Source: Elusimicrobia bacterium RIFOXYA2_FULL_47_53 (GTDB lineage Bacteria; Elusimicrobiota; Endomicrobiia; Endomicrobiales; XYA2-FULL-47-53). Taken from it: a stretch of 64,000 nt of DNA. The DNA is taken from positions 62,001 through 126,000 of the forward strand of contig MGVE01000011.1 in NCBI GenBank assembly GCA_001800315.1, in the 5' to 3' direction. The notes beneath the pieces are model-generated. The model was given only the letters and a program-made list of their open reading frames with translations. It made no database searches and was not told where the DNA came from. Shown piece by piece: positions 51,786 to 60,437 of the stretch (position 1 is the stretch's first letter; each line of letters starts with the position of its first letter). Both the position numbers and the translations under genes were made by a program.

Positions 51786-54065
51786 ATGCCAACAAAAGCC
51801 AAAACCGCTGGTGATGAAACTATGCCGAAAGACAAACCGGCTAAAAAGAAGGCCGCCGATTCTTCGGCTGCCCCCGCAAAAAAAACCGCTAAGGCTAAAA
51901 CCGTTAAAACCGCGGCTGAAAAAAAACCGAAGGCAAAGGCGGCTAAAAAGGAAAAAGCTCCTGAAACCGCCGCGTCCGCCGAAGAAACAAAAGCCGCTGA
52001 ACCCAGAAAAACAAAAACCCCAAAAAAAACTACGGCTAAAGCCAAAAAAGCAGAGGTTGTTGAGACGGAAAAAACAGCCCCGGCCGCTGACGCAGTCAGG
52101 CCGCATCCGGTTAAACCGGCTGTCACGCACGAACCTAAGGCCCCTAAAGAAATAAAACCCGCTCCTGAACATAAAATCAAGCATGAAATAAGCAAGCCGG
52201 AAGTAAAAGCCGCGCCTGCTCCTGTCGTATTGCCAAAAGAAACTCCGAAGCAGGCACCAGCCGTTTCTCAGCCTGCCGCTCCTCCCGCCCCGGCGGCTCC
52301 GCCCCCTGCCCCGGTAGTCGCGTTTAAAGGCGAAATTACCGTAAATGAAACATCAACGGTGAGAGACCTCGCCGATAAAATGAATCTTAAGCCCGGCGAC
52401 ATTCTTAAAAAACTGCTCGGAATGGGAAGCCTCGCGACTATCAATCAGAGGCTGGATCTGGATACCGCGACAATACTCGCCCACGAGTTCGGCTACAATA
52501 TCAAGCATGTGCCTCTTTACGCTGAAGTAGAGCTTGAGGAGGAAAAGGAAGACCCGGCGAAACTGGTTCAGCGGCCTCCGGTCGTTACGATAATGGGGCA
52601 TGTGGACCACGGCAAGACATCGCTGCTGGACGCTATCAGAAAAAGCAAAGTTGCCGAGGGAGAAGCCGGCGGTATTACCCAGCATATAGGCGCTTATAAA
52701 GTAAAAACGCCAAAAGGCGACATCGCTTTTCTGGACACTCCGGGCCATGAGGCTTTTACCGCAATGCGTTCAAGAGGAGCCAAGGCCACGGATATAGTTG
52801 TGCTTGTGGTTTCCGCGACTGACGGCATAATGCCTCAGACGGTTGAGGCTATTGACCACGCGAGAGCCGCCTCCGTGCCTATAATAGTGGCGATTAACAA
52901 AATTGACCTGCCTACCGCCAATCCGGCTCAGGTCAAGCAGGAACTTTCAAAATATAATCTCGTATCGGAAGACTGGGGAGGAGACACGATAACCGTTGAA
53001 GTCTCCGCTAAAAGAAACCAGAATATTGACCAGCTGCTTGAGATGATACTTCTTAAGGCCGAAATGATGGAGCTTAAAGCCAATCCGCATAAGCTTGCCC
53101 GCGGAGTGGTAATTGAAGGCAAGCTTGACACAAAAAGAGGCCCCGTCGGCACTGTCCTTGTGCAGTCCGGGACCCTTAAGATCGGCGATAACTTTATTGT
53201 CGGCAGGACTTCCGGCAAGGTAAGGGCAATGATAGACGAACACGGACAGAGGCATATTGAGGCGCCTCCCAGCACGCCCGTTGAAATACTCGGCGCGACC
53301 GAGACTCCTCAGGCAGGAGATCAGTTCGTGGTTGTAGCCGATGAAAGACAGGCAAGAGAGATTTCCCTTGCGAGGCAGCAGCGCCTGAGAGAGGATTCTC
53401 TGCGCCCGAGGCATCACCTTTCTCTTGAAGATATCAGCACCGGCATGGTTAAAGAGCTTCGGCTTATCTTAAAGGCTGATGTGCAGGGCTCCTACGGCGC
53501 CTTGAAAGATTCTCTTGAAAGGCTTTCAACCACCGAGATAAACTTAAGGACTATTCACGGAGGAGTCGGCGCGATTACCGAATCCGATGTAATGCTTGCC
53601 GCGGCTTCCGACGCGCTCATTATAGGCTTTAATATGCGCCCGGACCCGATTGTCGCCAGGCTCGCCGAGAAAGAAGGCGTCAGTATCAGGGTTTACAGGA
53701 TAATCTATGAAGTTATAGCCGATGTGCGGGCCGCCATGGAAGGCCTGCTGGAGCCTGAAGTAAAGGAAACTCCGCTCGGCAAAGCTTCCGTGAGGCAGGT
53801 GTTTAAAATCACCAAGGCCGGAATCATAGCGGGCTGTTCCGTAACAGAAGGCAAAATTCAGCGCGGGGCTAAAGTCCGGCTTGTCCGCGACAACGCCATA
53901 GTTTACGAAGGCACGGTCTCAACCCTCAAAAGGTTCAAAGACGATGTCAAGGAAGTTGATAAAGGTTTTGAGTGCGGAATAGGGCTTGACAATTTCTCGG
54001 ATATAAAAAGCGGCGATATCATGGAAGTTTTCAGCCAGGAAAAAATCGCGAGGAAACTCGCTTAA
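51786..54065 (+). CDS. infB: Translation initiation factor IF-2
   Basis: A 759-residue GTPase that places initiator tRNA on the 30S subunit. Residues 1-175 are a Lys/Ala/Pro-rich disordered extension, followed by the IF2-N domain ([19 protein letters not shown]), the G domain with G271HVDHGKT278, DTPGHEAF and NKIDLP, and C-terminal beta-barrel domains. AAGGA 6 bases upstream supports ATG 51786. The extension's skewed composition creates long artificial frames on the other strand. Confidence 0.97.
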   Translation: MPTKAKTAGDETMPKDKPAKKKAADSSAAPAKKTAKAKTVKTAAEKKPKAKAAKKEKAPETAASAEETKAAEPRKTKTPKKTTAKAKKAEVVETEKTAPAADAVRPHPVKPAVTHEPKAPKEIKPAPEHKIKHEISKPEVKAAPAPVVLPKETPKQAPAVSQPAAPPAPAAPPPAPVVAFKGEITVNETSTVRDLADKMNLKPGDILKKLLGMGSLATINQRLDLDTATILAHEFGYNIKHVPLYAEVELEEEKEDPAKLVQRPPVVTIMGHVDHGKTSLLDAIRKSKVAEGEAGGITQHIGAYKVKTPKGDIAFLDTPGHEAFTAMRSRGAKATDIVVLVVSATDGIMPQTVEAIDHARAASVPIIVAINKIDLPTANPAQVKQELSKYNLVSEDWGGDTITVEVSAKRNQNIDQLLEMILLKAEMMELKANPHKLARGVVIEGKLDTKRGPVGTVLVQSGTLKIGDNFIVGRTSGKVRAMIDEHGQRHIEAPPSTPVEILGATETPQAGDQFVVVADERQAREISLARQQRLREDSLRPRHHLSLEDISTGMVKELRLILKADVQGSYGALKDSLERLSTTEINLRTIHGGVGAITESDVMLAAASDALIIGFNMRPDPIVARLAEKEGVSIRVYRIIYEVIADVRAAMEGLLEPEVKETPLGKASVRQVFKITKAGIIAGCSVTEGKIQRGAKVRLVRDNAIVYEGTVSTLKRFKDDVKEVDKGFECGIGLDNFSDIKSGDIMEVFSQEKIARKLA

Positions 54066-54091
54066 CGACGCCTTTCGGCACAGGTGATAAT

Positions 54092-54517
54092 ATGTTAGCT
54101 TATAAACGCTCGGTCAGGGTCGGAGAACTTATACAGCATAATATTTCAAAGATACTGCAGGATATCGCCGGGCCGGACATGGGGCTTATCACTATAACCG
54201 GCATAAAACTGACCGACGACTTGCTTGAAGCGAGGGTCTTTTACTCCGTGCTTGGCTCCGAAGAGAATGTTAAAAACGCCAGAGAAAAAATAACGGAGTT
54301 AATCCCCGAGATCAGGCACAGGCTGGCAATGGAAGTCAATTTAAGAAGAACTCCCTCTTTGCGCTTTGATTACGACGATACGGCGGAGAAAGCCACAAAG
54401 ATATTTGAGCTTTTAGAACACATCAAGGAACAGGACGCGGAACCCGAAACTCCGGCCCCTGCCCCCAAAAAAACCCGCCGCAAAGCCGTAAAACCTAAAA
54501 AACGCAAGTCAAAATAA
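54092..54517 (+). CDS. rbfA: Ribosome-binding factor A
   Basis: A 141-residue cold-shock 30S maturation factor with the KH-type fold (VGELIQHNISKILQDIAGPD, then TSL-like FRRTPSLRFDYDD region). The last 30 residues are a Pro/Lys/Arg-rich tail beyond the family core. CAGGTG precedes the ATG. It follows infB in the conserved order. Confidence 0.93.
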   Translation: MLAYKRSVRVGELIQHNISKILQDIAGPDMGLITITGIKLTDDLLEARVFYSVLGSEENVKNAREKITELIPEIRHRLAMEVNLRRTPSLRFDYDDTAEKATKIFELLEHIKEQDAEPETPAPAPKKTRRKAVKPKKRKSK

Positions 54518-54531
54518 ACCGCGGGAAGAAC

Positions 54532-55512
54532 ATGAATAAGCACAAAAAGTCCCTCCAGGAAATCGCCGGAATAATTAAATCCAGCCAAAAATTCTTTATA
54601 GCCGGGCACCTTAAACCAGACGGCGATACTATCGGCACCGCGCTTGCTCTGAAATCCCTGCTTGCCAGGATGGGAAAAGAGCCTCATGTTTTTTCAAAAG
54701 AGCCGGTTCCTTCCAATATGCTTTTTCTGCCAGGCGCCCGCGATATAAAAATTCGCGATAAAGTAACAGGCGTTTTTGACTGCGCGATTATACTTGAGAG
54801 CGTCAGTCTTGAAAGAATGGGGAGCCTTATTGAGCTTTCTCAGGCCGATAAAGTAATTAATATTGACCATCACGCCACTTTCACAAACTTCGGCCATGTC
54901 AATTACATTGATTCAACGGCTTCATCAAGCGCCGAACAGCTCTATATAATTTTTAAGCAGCTTAATAAGAAACCCACCGCCGCCGAAGCCGAATGCCTCT
55001 ACGCCGGGCTGGTTACCGATACTGGCAAGTTTCAGCACTCAAACGCTTCTCCCAGCGCGCTGGCAATGGCCTCCGAGCTTATAAAGGCCGGTGTTAAACC
55101 CTTCAGGCTCTATGACAGGATCTACGCCAACAAGACGCCCTGCTCGCTGCGCCTGCTCGGCCTGGCTCTGAACTCGCTTAAAATTTCCAAAGGCGGGCAA
55201 ATAGCCTGCATGAGAATTACCAGGCAGATGTTTAAAAACGCCGGCGCGAGCGTAAACGATACCGAAGAAATAATCAATTACTGCATGATGATGCCGGAAA
55301 TTAAAATAGGCGTCCTTTCCAGGGAAAACCCGGGCGGCGCGAGGAATGATATTAAAATCAGCCTTCGTTCGCGCGGCTTTGATGTCAGCGAGTTCGCCAG
55401 GCATTACGGCGGAGGCGGCCACAGAAACGCCTCGGGGTTCAGCCTCAAAGGCAATATAGCTTCAGTTGAAGAAAAAATAATCGCCAAACTTTCAAAAGCC
55501 GTGGAAAAATGA
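54532..55512 (+). CDS. nrnA: DHH/DHHA1 phosphoesterase (NrnA-like oligoribonuclease/pAp phosphatase)
   Basis: A 326-residue enzyme. GHLKPDGDTIGTALAL holds the first metal-binding Asp residues, NIDHHATFTNFG is the DHH motif, and HYGGGGHRNASGF closes the DHHA1 domain. Homologues degrade nanoRNA and 3'-phosphoadenosine phosphate. The position between rbfA and truB is common in Firmicutes and other phyla. It overlaps truB by 4 bases. Confidence 0.9.
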   Translation: MNKHKKSLQEIAGIIKSSQKFFIAGHLKPDGDTIGTALALKSLLARMGKEPHVFSKEPVPSNMLFLPGARDIKIRDKVTGVFDCAIILESVSLERMGSLIELSQADKVINIDHHATFTNFGHVNYIDSTASSSAEQLYIIFKQLNKKPTAAEAECLYAGLVTDTGKFQHSNASPSALAMASELIKAGVKPFRLYDRIYANKTPCSLRLLGLALNSLKISKGGQIACMRITRQMFKNAGASVNDTEEIINYCMMMPEIKIGVLSRENPGGARNDIKISLRSRGFDVSEFARHYGGGGHRNASGFSLKGNIASVEEKIIAKLSKAVEK

Positions 55513-56237
55513 CCGCGCCAGCTATTCCTCAGATATCCGGGCTTTTAAACATAAATAAACCTTCCGGCGTAAGTTCCTACTGGGTAGTAAACCAGGTTAA
55601 GAAAGTCCTGAAAATCAAGAAAGTGGGCCACTGCGGGACTCTGGATCCGATGGCGACCGGTGTTTTGCTTGTTTTGTTCGGGAAAGCCACAAAACTGCAG
55701 GCCAGATTCATGGCTGCGAAAAAGGTTTACAGAGCCGGCGTGCTTTTCGGGGTTGCGACCGATTCCGGGGATATTACCGGAAAGATTTTGAGAAAAGAGG
55801 AAGCTCTTGATATATCGCCGGATAAAATAAAAGAGGCGGTACTTGCCTTTGTCGGCGAGATTGAACAGATTCCTCCGATGTTTTCAGCGCTCAAGCATGA
55901 GGGCCGAAGGCTCTACGAAATCGCCCGCGAGGGCGGTGAAGTCGCGAGAAAATCCAGAAAAATCACAATCTACGATATTGATGTGCTTAAGATTGAAATG
56001 CCCAGGGTTGAAGTCAGGGTAACTTGTTCCAGTGGCACTTATATAAGGACTCTGGCGGAAGATATTGGGGGAAGGCTCGGCACCGTCGCGGCGCTTGACT
56101 CTCTTGTCAGAGAAGAGATCGCGCCTTTTAAAATTCAAGATTCGCTTGAGGGCGCGATGATCGGTAAAATGGACAGAGAAGAACTGCTTAAACATTCCAT
56201 TGACGCGAACGCTTTCGCGGACGAGGCGCGGGCATGA
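55509..56237 (+). CDS. truB: tRNA pseudouridine55 synthase TruB
   Basis: A 242-residue enzyme that makes the T-loop pseudouridine 55. The catalytic Asp is D46 in HCGTLDPMATGVLL. NINKPSGVSS at the N-terminus and CSSGTYIRTLAEDIG are typical. It is the short form, without an extended PUA domain. It overlaps both neighbours by 4 bases. Confidence 0.95.
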   Translation: MTAPAIPQISGLLNINKPSGVSSYWVVNQVKKVLKIKKVGHCGTLDPMATGVLLVLFGKATKLQARFMAAKKVYRAGVLFGVATDSGDITGKILRKEEALDISPDKIKEAVLAFVGEIEQIPPMFSALKHEGRRLYEIAREGGEVARKSRKITIYDIDVLKIEMPRVEVRVTCSSGTYIRTLAEDIGGRLGTVAALDSLVREEIAPFKIQDSLEGAMIGKMDREELLKHSIDANAFADEARA

Positions 56238-57109
56238 AGCCGTATTCGGCAGTTGCCGTCGGGACCTTTGACGGCCTTCACAGGGGGCATCAGTACCTTA
56301 TTAACAGGCTGCTGAAAATCTCGGAGACAAAAAAATTAAAAAGCGTGGTTGTCGCCCTTTCGGCGCCGGTCCGCCAGGTGCCCGGGGTGCTCAGCACGGT
56401 CAGGGAAAAAGAAAAGCTTCTCGCGCAGTTCCCGATTGACGATGTTGTTATCCTGCCGAACACTTCCGATATCACCAGCCAGCCGGCCGATCAGTTTCTC
56501 AATGAATTTCTTATTGACAGGTTAAAAGCCAGGGAATTCGTTATAGGCCAGGACTTTGCCTTCGGTAAAGGCAGGAAAGGTGATATAAACTGGCTGAAAG
56601 CCCAGTCCGAAAATAATAACATCACCGTGGAAGTGATAAAACCGATATATTTTAAAGACGAGGTAATATCCTCCTCGCAGATAAGAAAGCTGGTCCTGGA
56701 GGGGGACATCAAGACTGCCAATCAGCTCCTCGGAAGTTTTTACCTTATAAGCTCAAAACCGGTCAGGGGCCGCGGCCTGGGAACCAGGATAGGTTTTCCA
56801 ACTATAAACCTCGTCCCTGAAAAGAATAAACTTCTGCCGCAGGGCGTTTTCTGCGCCTGGTGCAGTTCGCAGAATAAGACTTTTCCGTCCGTGGTCAATA
56901 TCGGTTCAAGGCCCACTTTTTTTTCCGACGCGGTTGTTACGGTTGAAATACACCTGCTCGGTTACAAAGGCGCGTGGAAGTCAAAGGAGACATCAATTTA
57001 TCTCTGCAACAAGCTGCGGGAAGAGGCGCGGTTTTCAAACAGCAGAGAGCTGGCCGCCCAAATAGCCGACGATGTGAAAAAAGCCGGGAATTATTTTGCC
57101 GTCAAATAA
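56234..57109 (+). CDS. ribF: Bifunctional riboflavin kinase/FAD synthetase
   Basis: A 291-residue enzyme that makes FMN and FAD. The N-terminal nucleotidyltransferase domain begins AVGTFDGLHRGHQYL (HxGH motif), with the SSSQIRKLVLEGD block. The C-terminal flavokinase domain has GRGLGTRIGFPTINL (about 177-191). It overlaps truB by 4 bases and ends the operon. Confidence 0.95.
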   Translation: MKPYSAVAVGTFDGLHRGHQYLINRLLKISETKKLKSVVVALSAPVRQVPGVLSTVREKEKLLAQFPIDDVVILPNTSDITSQPADQFLNEFLIDRLKAREFVIGQDFAFGKGRKGDINWLKAQSENNNITVEVIKPIYFKDEVISSSQIRKLVLEGDIKTANQLLGSFYLISSKPVRGRGLGTRIGFPTINLVPEKNKLLPQGVFCAWCSSQNKTFPSVVNIGSRPTFFSDAVVTVEIHLLGYKGAWKSKETSIYLCNKLREEARFSNSRELAAQIADDVKKAGNYFAVK

Positions 57110-57118
57110 CGGCATTTT
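57097..57118 (+). terminator. Weak terminator candidate after ribF
   Basis: TGCCGT and ACGGCA form a 6-pair stem around CAAATA, which includes the ribF stop codon, followed by TTTT. Short stem and short T-tract. Confidence 0.4.
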
Positions 57119-57129
57119 GATAAAAGTGT

Positions 57130-57158
57130 TTTACTTTCTGTTATATTTTTGATATAAT
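57130..57158 (+). promoter_or_regulatory. Promoter of rpsO-pnp
   Basis: TATAAT at 57153-57158 with TTTACT at 57130-57135 as a weak -35 box (4/6) and a 17-base spacer. The leader is about 48 bases to the rpsO ATG. Confidence 0.65.
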
Positions 57159-57212
57159 CCCATGATGTAAATATGCTCAGGCAATTCATATATAACCAGG
57201 AGGAATCAACAG

Positions 57213-57473
57213 ATGGTGACACAGAAGAAAGAGATTATTGAAAAGTACAAGACTCATCCTACGGACACCGGTTCACCGGAAGTTCAAGTAGCGCTTTTAA
57301 CTACAAAGATAAACCATCTTGGCGACCATTTCAAAAAATTTCCCAAGGATTTTACCTCAAGGTCCGGCTTTTTGAAAATGATAAGCCAGAGGCGCAGGCT
57401 TCTTGATTATTTAAAAAAACACAGCGTGGACGAGTACAAGAAAATCATTGCAAAATTAGATTTAAGAAAATAA
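57213..57473 (+). CDS. rpsO: 30S ribosomal protein S15
   Basis: An 86-residue protein binding the 16S central domain. [27 protein letters not shown] and [10 protein letters not shown] are diagnostic (residues about 16-40 and 64-73). AGGAGGA at 57198-57204 precedes the ATG. It is followed by pnp, the conserved bacterial pair. Confidence 0.97.
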   Translation: MVTQKKEIIEKYKTHPTDTGSPEVQVALLTTKINHLGDHFKKFPKDFTSRSGFLKMISQRRRLLDYLKKHSVDEYKKIIAKLDLRK

Positions 57474-57506
57474 AAGCCGTTAAGAGCATATATCGCCCGG
57501 TAAAGC

Positions 57507-57559
57507 ATACAAAGGATGCAGAGAGCAGCCCCAAAGGCTGTTTTCTGAATCTTTTGTAT
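57507..57559 (+). promoter_or_regulatory. Long rpsO-pnp intergenic hairpin (candidate RNase III site)
   Basis: ATACAAAGGAT (57507-57517) pairs with ATCTTTTGTAT (57549-57559). After one G/A mismatch, CAGAGAGCAGCC pairs with GGCTGTTTTCTG, allowing G-U pairs, around a CCAAA loop. That is 23 pairs, about two helical turns, 34 bases before the pnp start. Confidence 0.7.
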
Positions 57560-57593
57560 TTGCTGAGCTTCAGGCGGTACAAAGGAGACAAAA

Positions 57594-59669
57594 TTGGAAA
57601 AGCAATCGTTTAAGATTGAAGTTGGCGGAAAGACAATTGAAGTGGACATGGGCACACTGGCGAAACAGGCCAGCGGAGCCGCGAGAGTAAGAATGGGCGA
57701 CACGGTGGTATTGGTCAGCACCGTTACGGCCAAAGAGCCTAAAGTCGGCATAGATTTTATGCCCCTGACAGTTGATTATAAAGAGAGAACTTACGCCGCA
57801 GGGAAGATTCCCGGCGGTTTTTTTAAGAGAGAGGGGCGCCCGCGCGAAAGAGAAATTCTCGTCAGCCGCCTTATAGACAGGACCATAAGGCCCCTTTTCC
57901 CCGAGACCTGGAGAAACGACACTCAGGTGGTTTCTCTTGTCTTGTCTTCCGACGGAGTTCATGACGCGGATATCATCAGCATTATAGGCGCTTCCTGCGC
58001 CCTCTACGCTTCAGAGATACCTTTTACCACTCCGGTCGGTTCGGTCAGAGTGGGAAGGCTTAACGGAAGCATAATCGTCAACCCTTCGCCGGCCGAGCAG
58101 GCGCAGTGCGACCTTGACCTCGTGGTCAGCGGTACCGCCGACGCGATTCTAATGGTTGAATCCGGTGCAAAAGAACTTTCAGAGTCCGAGATAATTGACG
58201 CTTTAAATACCGCGCACGCTGAAATTAAAAAAATATGCCAGGCTCAGAAAATTCTGAAGCAGAAAGCAAAACTGCCCGCGCCCGAACCCGAGATATCCGA
58301 TGAACTCAGGAACGAAGTTACGGCTCTTGTGGATTCAAAAGCATGGGACATTGTAAAGATTGCCGACAAGGCTTCCAGGGAATCCGCCTGGTCTTCGCTT
58401 AAAAAGGAAACGCAGGCCGCCCTCGCGGAGAAATATCCCGAGAAAACAGGCGTAATAAACCTGCTTATGGAAGATATATTCTACAAAAAAGCCAGGAAGC
58501 TTATCCTTGAAAATAAAGTCCGTTCCGACGGCAGAAAATATGACGAGATAAGGCATATTGAGTGCCAGACAGGCCTTCTCCCGAGAACTCACGGTTCGGC
58601 TCTTTTCACCAGAGGCCAGACACAGGCTCTCGCGACGCTTACTCTTGGAAGCCCCGACGACATGCAGATCATGGATGAGCTTAACGGAGAATACAAAGAA
58701 AGATTCATGCTTCACTACAATTTTCCGGGGTTCGCGACCGGAGAGGCCAAGCCCGACAGAGGCACAAGCCGCAGAGAAATGGGGCACGGAGCGCTCGCGA
58801 AAAGAGCTCTTTATCCCCTGATACCCACAACCGATGAATTTCCTTATACGCTAAGGCTGGTTTCCGACATACTTGAGTCAAACGGCTCGTCATCCATGGC
58901 CTCAGTCTGCGGCGGATCGCTGGCTTTGTTTGACGCCGGCGTTCCCATCAAGGCAAGCTGCGCGGGAGTAGCCATGGGCCTTGTCATGGAAGGCTCAAAC
59001 TACGCTATATTAACAGACATAATGGGCATGGAAGACCATCTCGGCGACATGGACTTTAAGGTTGCCGGCACAAGAAAAGGAATAACGGCCCTTCAGATGG
59101 ATATTAAGATTTCCGGCCTTACCACCGAAATAATGGCTAAAGCGCTTGAACAGGCGAGAGTCGGAAGACTGAAGATCCTTGATATTATGGAATCGTCCCT
59201 TTCCGCTCCCAAGGCTGATCTTTCGGCATTCGCGCCGAGAATGGTTACGCTTCATATTCCGCCTTCTAAGATCGGCGAACTGATAGGCCCGGGAGGCAAG
59301 AATATCCGCAAGATCCAGGAAGAGAGCGGCGCTGAGATAAGCATAGAAGACGACGGACGCGTCTTCATTTCCAGCACAAAGAAAGAATCCGTAGACCTCG
59401 CCAAACAGATGGTGGAATATATTGCCGCCGATGTTGAAGTGGGAAAAACATATACCGGTAAAGTGACCAGGATACTGAACTTCGGCGCTTTTGTTGAGGT
59501 TCTGCCAGGCAAAGAGGGCCTTGTCCATATTTCCCAGCTCGCCGAAACCCATGTCAAGAAAGTTGAGGATGTGGTAAAAGAAGGCGACGAAATAACCGTA
59601 AAAGTGACTGAAATTGACAGCCAGGGAAGAGTTAACCTGAGCCGCAAAGCAGTCTTAACTCAAAAATAA
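57594..59669 (+). CDS. pnp: Polynucleotide phosphorylase
   Basis: A 691-residue 3'-5' phosphorolytic exoribonuclease, part of the RNA degradosome in many bacteria. It has two RNase PH domains (the second with RTHGSALFTRGQTQALATLT), then a KH domain (IPPSKIGELIGPGGKNIRKI, about 558-577) and an S1 domain (GKVTRILNFGAFVEVLPGKE). The start is TTG at 57594, supported by AAGGAGA 5 bases upstream; no nearby ATG fits. Confidence 0.97.
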   Translation: MEKQSFKIEVGGKTIEVDMGTLAKQASGAARVRMGDTVVLVSTVTAKEPKVGIDFMPLTVDYKERTYAAGKIPGGFFKREGRPREREILVSRLIDRTIRPLFPETWRNDTQVVSLVLSSDGVHDADIISIIGASCALYASEIPFTTPVGSVRVGRLNGSIIVNPSPAEQAQCDLDLVVSGTADAILMVESGAKELSESEIIDALNTAHAEIKKICQAQKILKQKAKLPAPEPEISDELRNEVTALVDSKAWDIVKIADKASRESAWSSLKKETQAALAEKYPEKTGVINLLMEDIFYKKARKLILENKVRSDGRKYDEIRHIECQTGLLPRTHGSALFTRGQTQALATLTLGSPDDMQIMDELNGEYKERFMLHYNFPGFATGEAKPDRGTSRREMGHGALAKRALYPLIPTTDEFPYTLRLVSDILESNGSSSMASVCGGSLALFDAGVPIKASCAGVAMGLVMEGSNYAILTDIMGMEDHLGDMDFKVAGTRKGITALQMDIKISGLTTEIMAKALEQARVGRLKILDIMESSLSAPKADLSAFAPRMVTLHIPPSKIGELIGPGGKNIRKIQEESGAEISIEDDGRVFISSTKKESVDLAKQMVEYIAADVEVGKTYTGKVTRILNFGAFVEVLPGKEGLVHISQLAETHVKKVEDVVKEGDEITVKVTEIDSQGRVNLSRKAVLTQK

Positions 59670-59689
59670 ACAGAGAGGTCCGCGTTAAA

Positions 59690-60175
59690 ATGAAGGAAAC
59701 GAACGGCAAGCATTCCGAAGAAGCGTTGAACAAGCAGGTTGGCTCGCTTTACGAAATGATGAAATCCGAGAATCTTGACGAATTAGAGATCAAGGAAGAG
59801 GATTTCTATCTCTTTATCAGAAGAAAGACCGCCGACGATCACAGGCAGGTTGTCACTCAGGTTCTGCACGGGCCGGCGCCTGTCGCCAGGGCCGCGGCCG
59901 CGCCGGAACCTGTCAAAACCGAACCGGCACCCGCCGGCCTTACCGTTAAATCGCCTATCATGGGCGTCTTCTACCAGGCTCCCTCGCCGTCTTCTCCCGT
60001 TTTTGTCAAAGAGGGCGACACCGTGAGCGCCGGAAAAACGCTCTGCATTGTTGAAGCGATGAAGGTTATGAACGAAATAAAAGCCGAGTTCTCATTAAAG
60101 GTATTAAAGATACTTGTTGAAAACGGCAAGCCGATTACTTCCGATCAGGATCTTTTCCTGATTGAAAAAATATAG
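59690..60175 (+). CDS. accB: Biotin carboxyl carrier protein of acetyl-CoA carboxylase
   Basis: A 161-residue carrier for fatty acid synthesis. The N-terminal segment (YEMMKSENLDELEIKEEDFY) and an Ala/Pro-rich linker (about 60-85) precede the biotinyl domain, with the biotinylated K125 in VEAMKVMNEI. The thumb SPIMGVFYQAPSPSSPVF is present. It should be modified by the BirA encoded at 36491. accC, its usual partner, is not next to it. Confidence 0.93.
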   Translation: MKETNGKHSEEALNKQVGSLYEMMKSENLDELEIKEEDFYLFIRRKTADDHRQVVTQVLHGPAPVARAAAAPEPVKTEPAPAGLTVKSPIMGVFYQAPSPSSPVFVKEGDTVSAGKTLCIVEAMKVMNEIKAEFSLKVLKILVENGKPITSDQDLFLIEKI

Positions 60176-60185
60176 GGTAGCTTAG

Positions 60186-60389
60186 ATGGAAGAAGATATT
60201 GGAAAAACTGCCGGTACGATCTGGAACTACCTTAATCAGAACGGCCCGGTAAAGACAATTAAGCTTAAATCAGAGCTTGGAATTTCCAATACAGCCATGT
60301 TCATGGCGCTCGGCTGGTTGTCAAGAGAAAATAAAATAGTAATAACCGAATCCGGCCATTCCTTCAATATATCTCTGAAGAGTGAATAA
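60186..60389 (+). CDS. Small winged helix-turn-helix protein (DUF2582-like)
   Basis: A 67-residue protein consisting only of a winged-helix domain: GKTAGTIWNYLNQNGPVKTI, then LGISNTAMFMALGWLSRENK. The AxGWLxRExKI core is typical of DUF2582 domains in archaea and bacteria. DNA binding is likely, but no target or mechanism is known. It lies 10 bases after accB and is followed by a perfect hairpin. Confidence 0.78.
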   Translation: MEEDIGKTAGTIWNYLNQNGPVKTIKLKSELGISNTAMFMALGWLSRENKIVITESGHSFNISLKSE

Positions 60390-60421
60390 TAAATCCCAAA
60401 TAAGCATTGTTTGGGATTTAT
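60389..60421 (+). terminator. Hairpin after the winged-helix gene
   Basis: ATAAATCCCAAA (60389-60400) pairs perfectly with TTTGGGATTTAT (60410-60421) around TAAGCATTG. The 12-pair stem begins on the last base of the stop codon. No separate T-tract follows. Confidence 0.6.
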
Positions 60422-60437
60422 CAGTTATAGGAGCTTT

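Noticed and set aside
51528-52195. Long open frames (218 and 156 codons) on the minus strand opposite infB
   Set aside because: They mirror the Lys/Ala/Pro-rich low-complexity N-terminus of IF-2, giving Phe/Ser/Gly-rich nonsense without a ribosome site.
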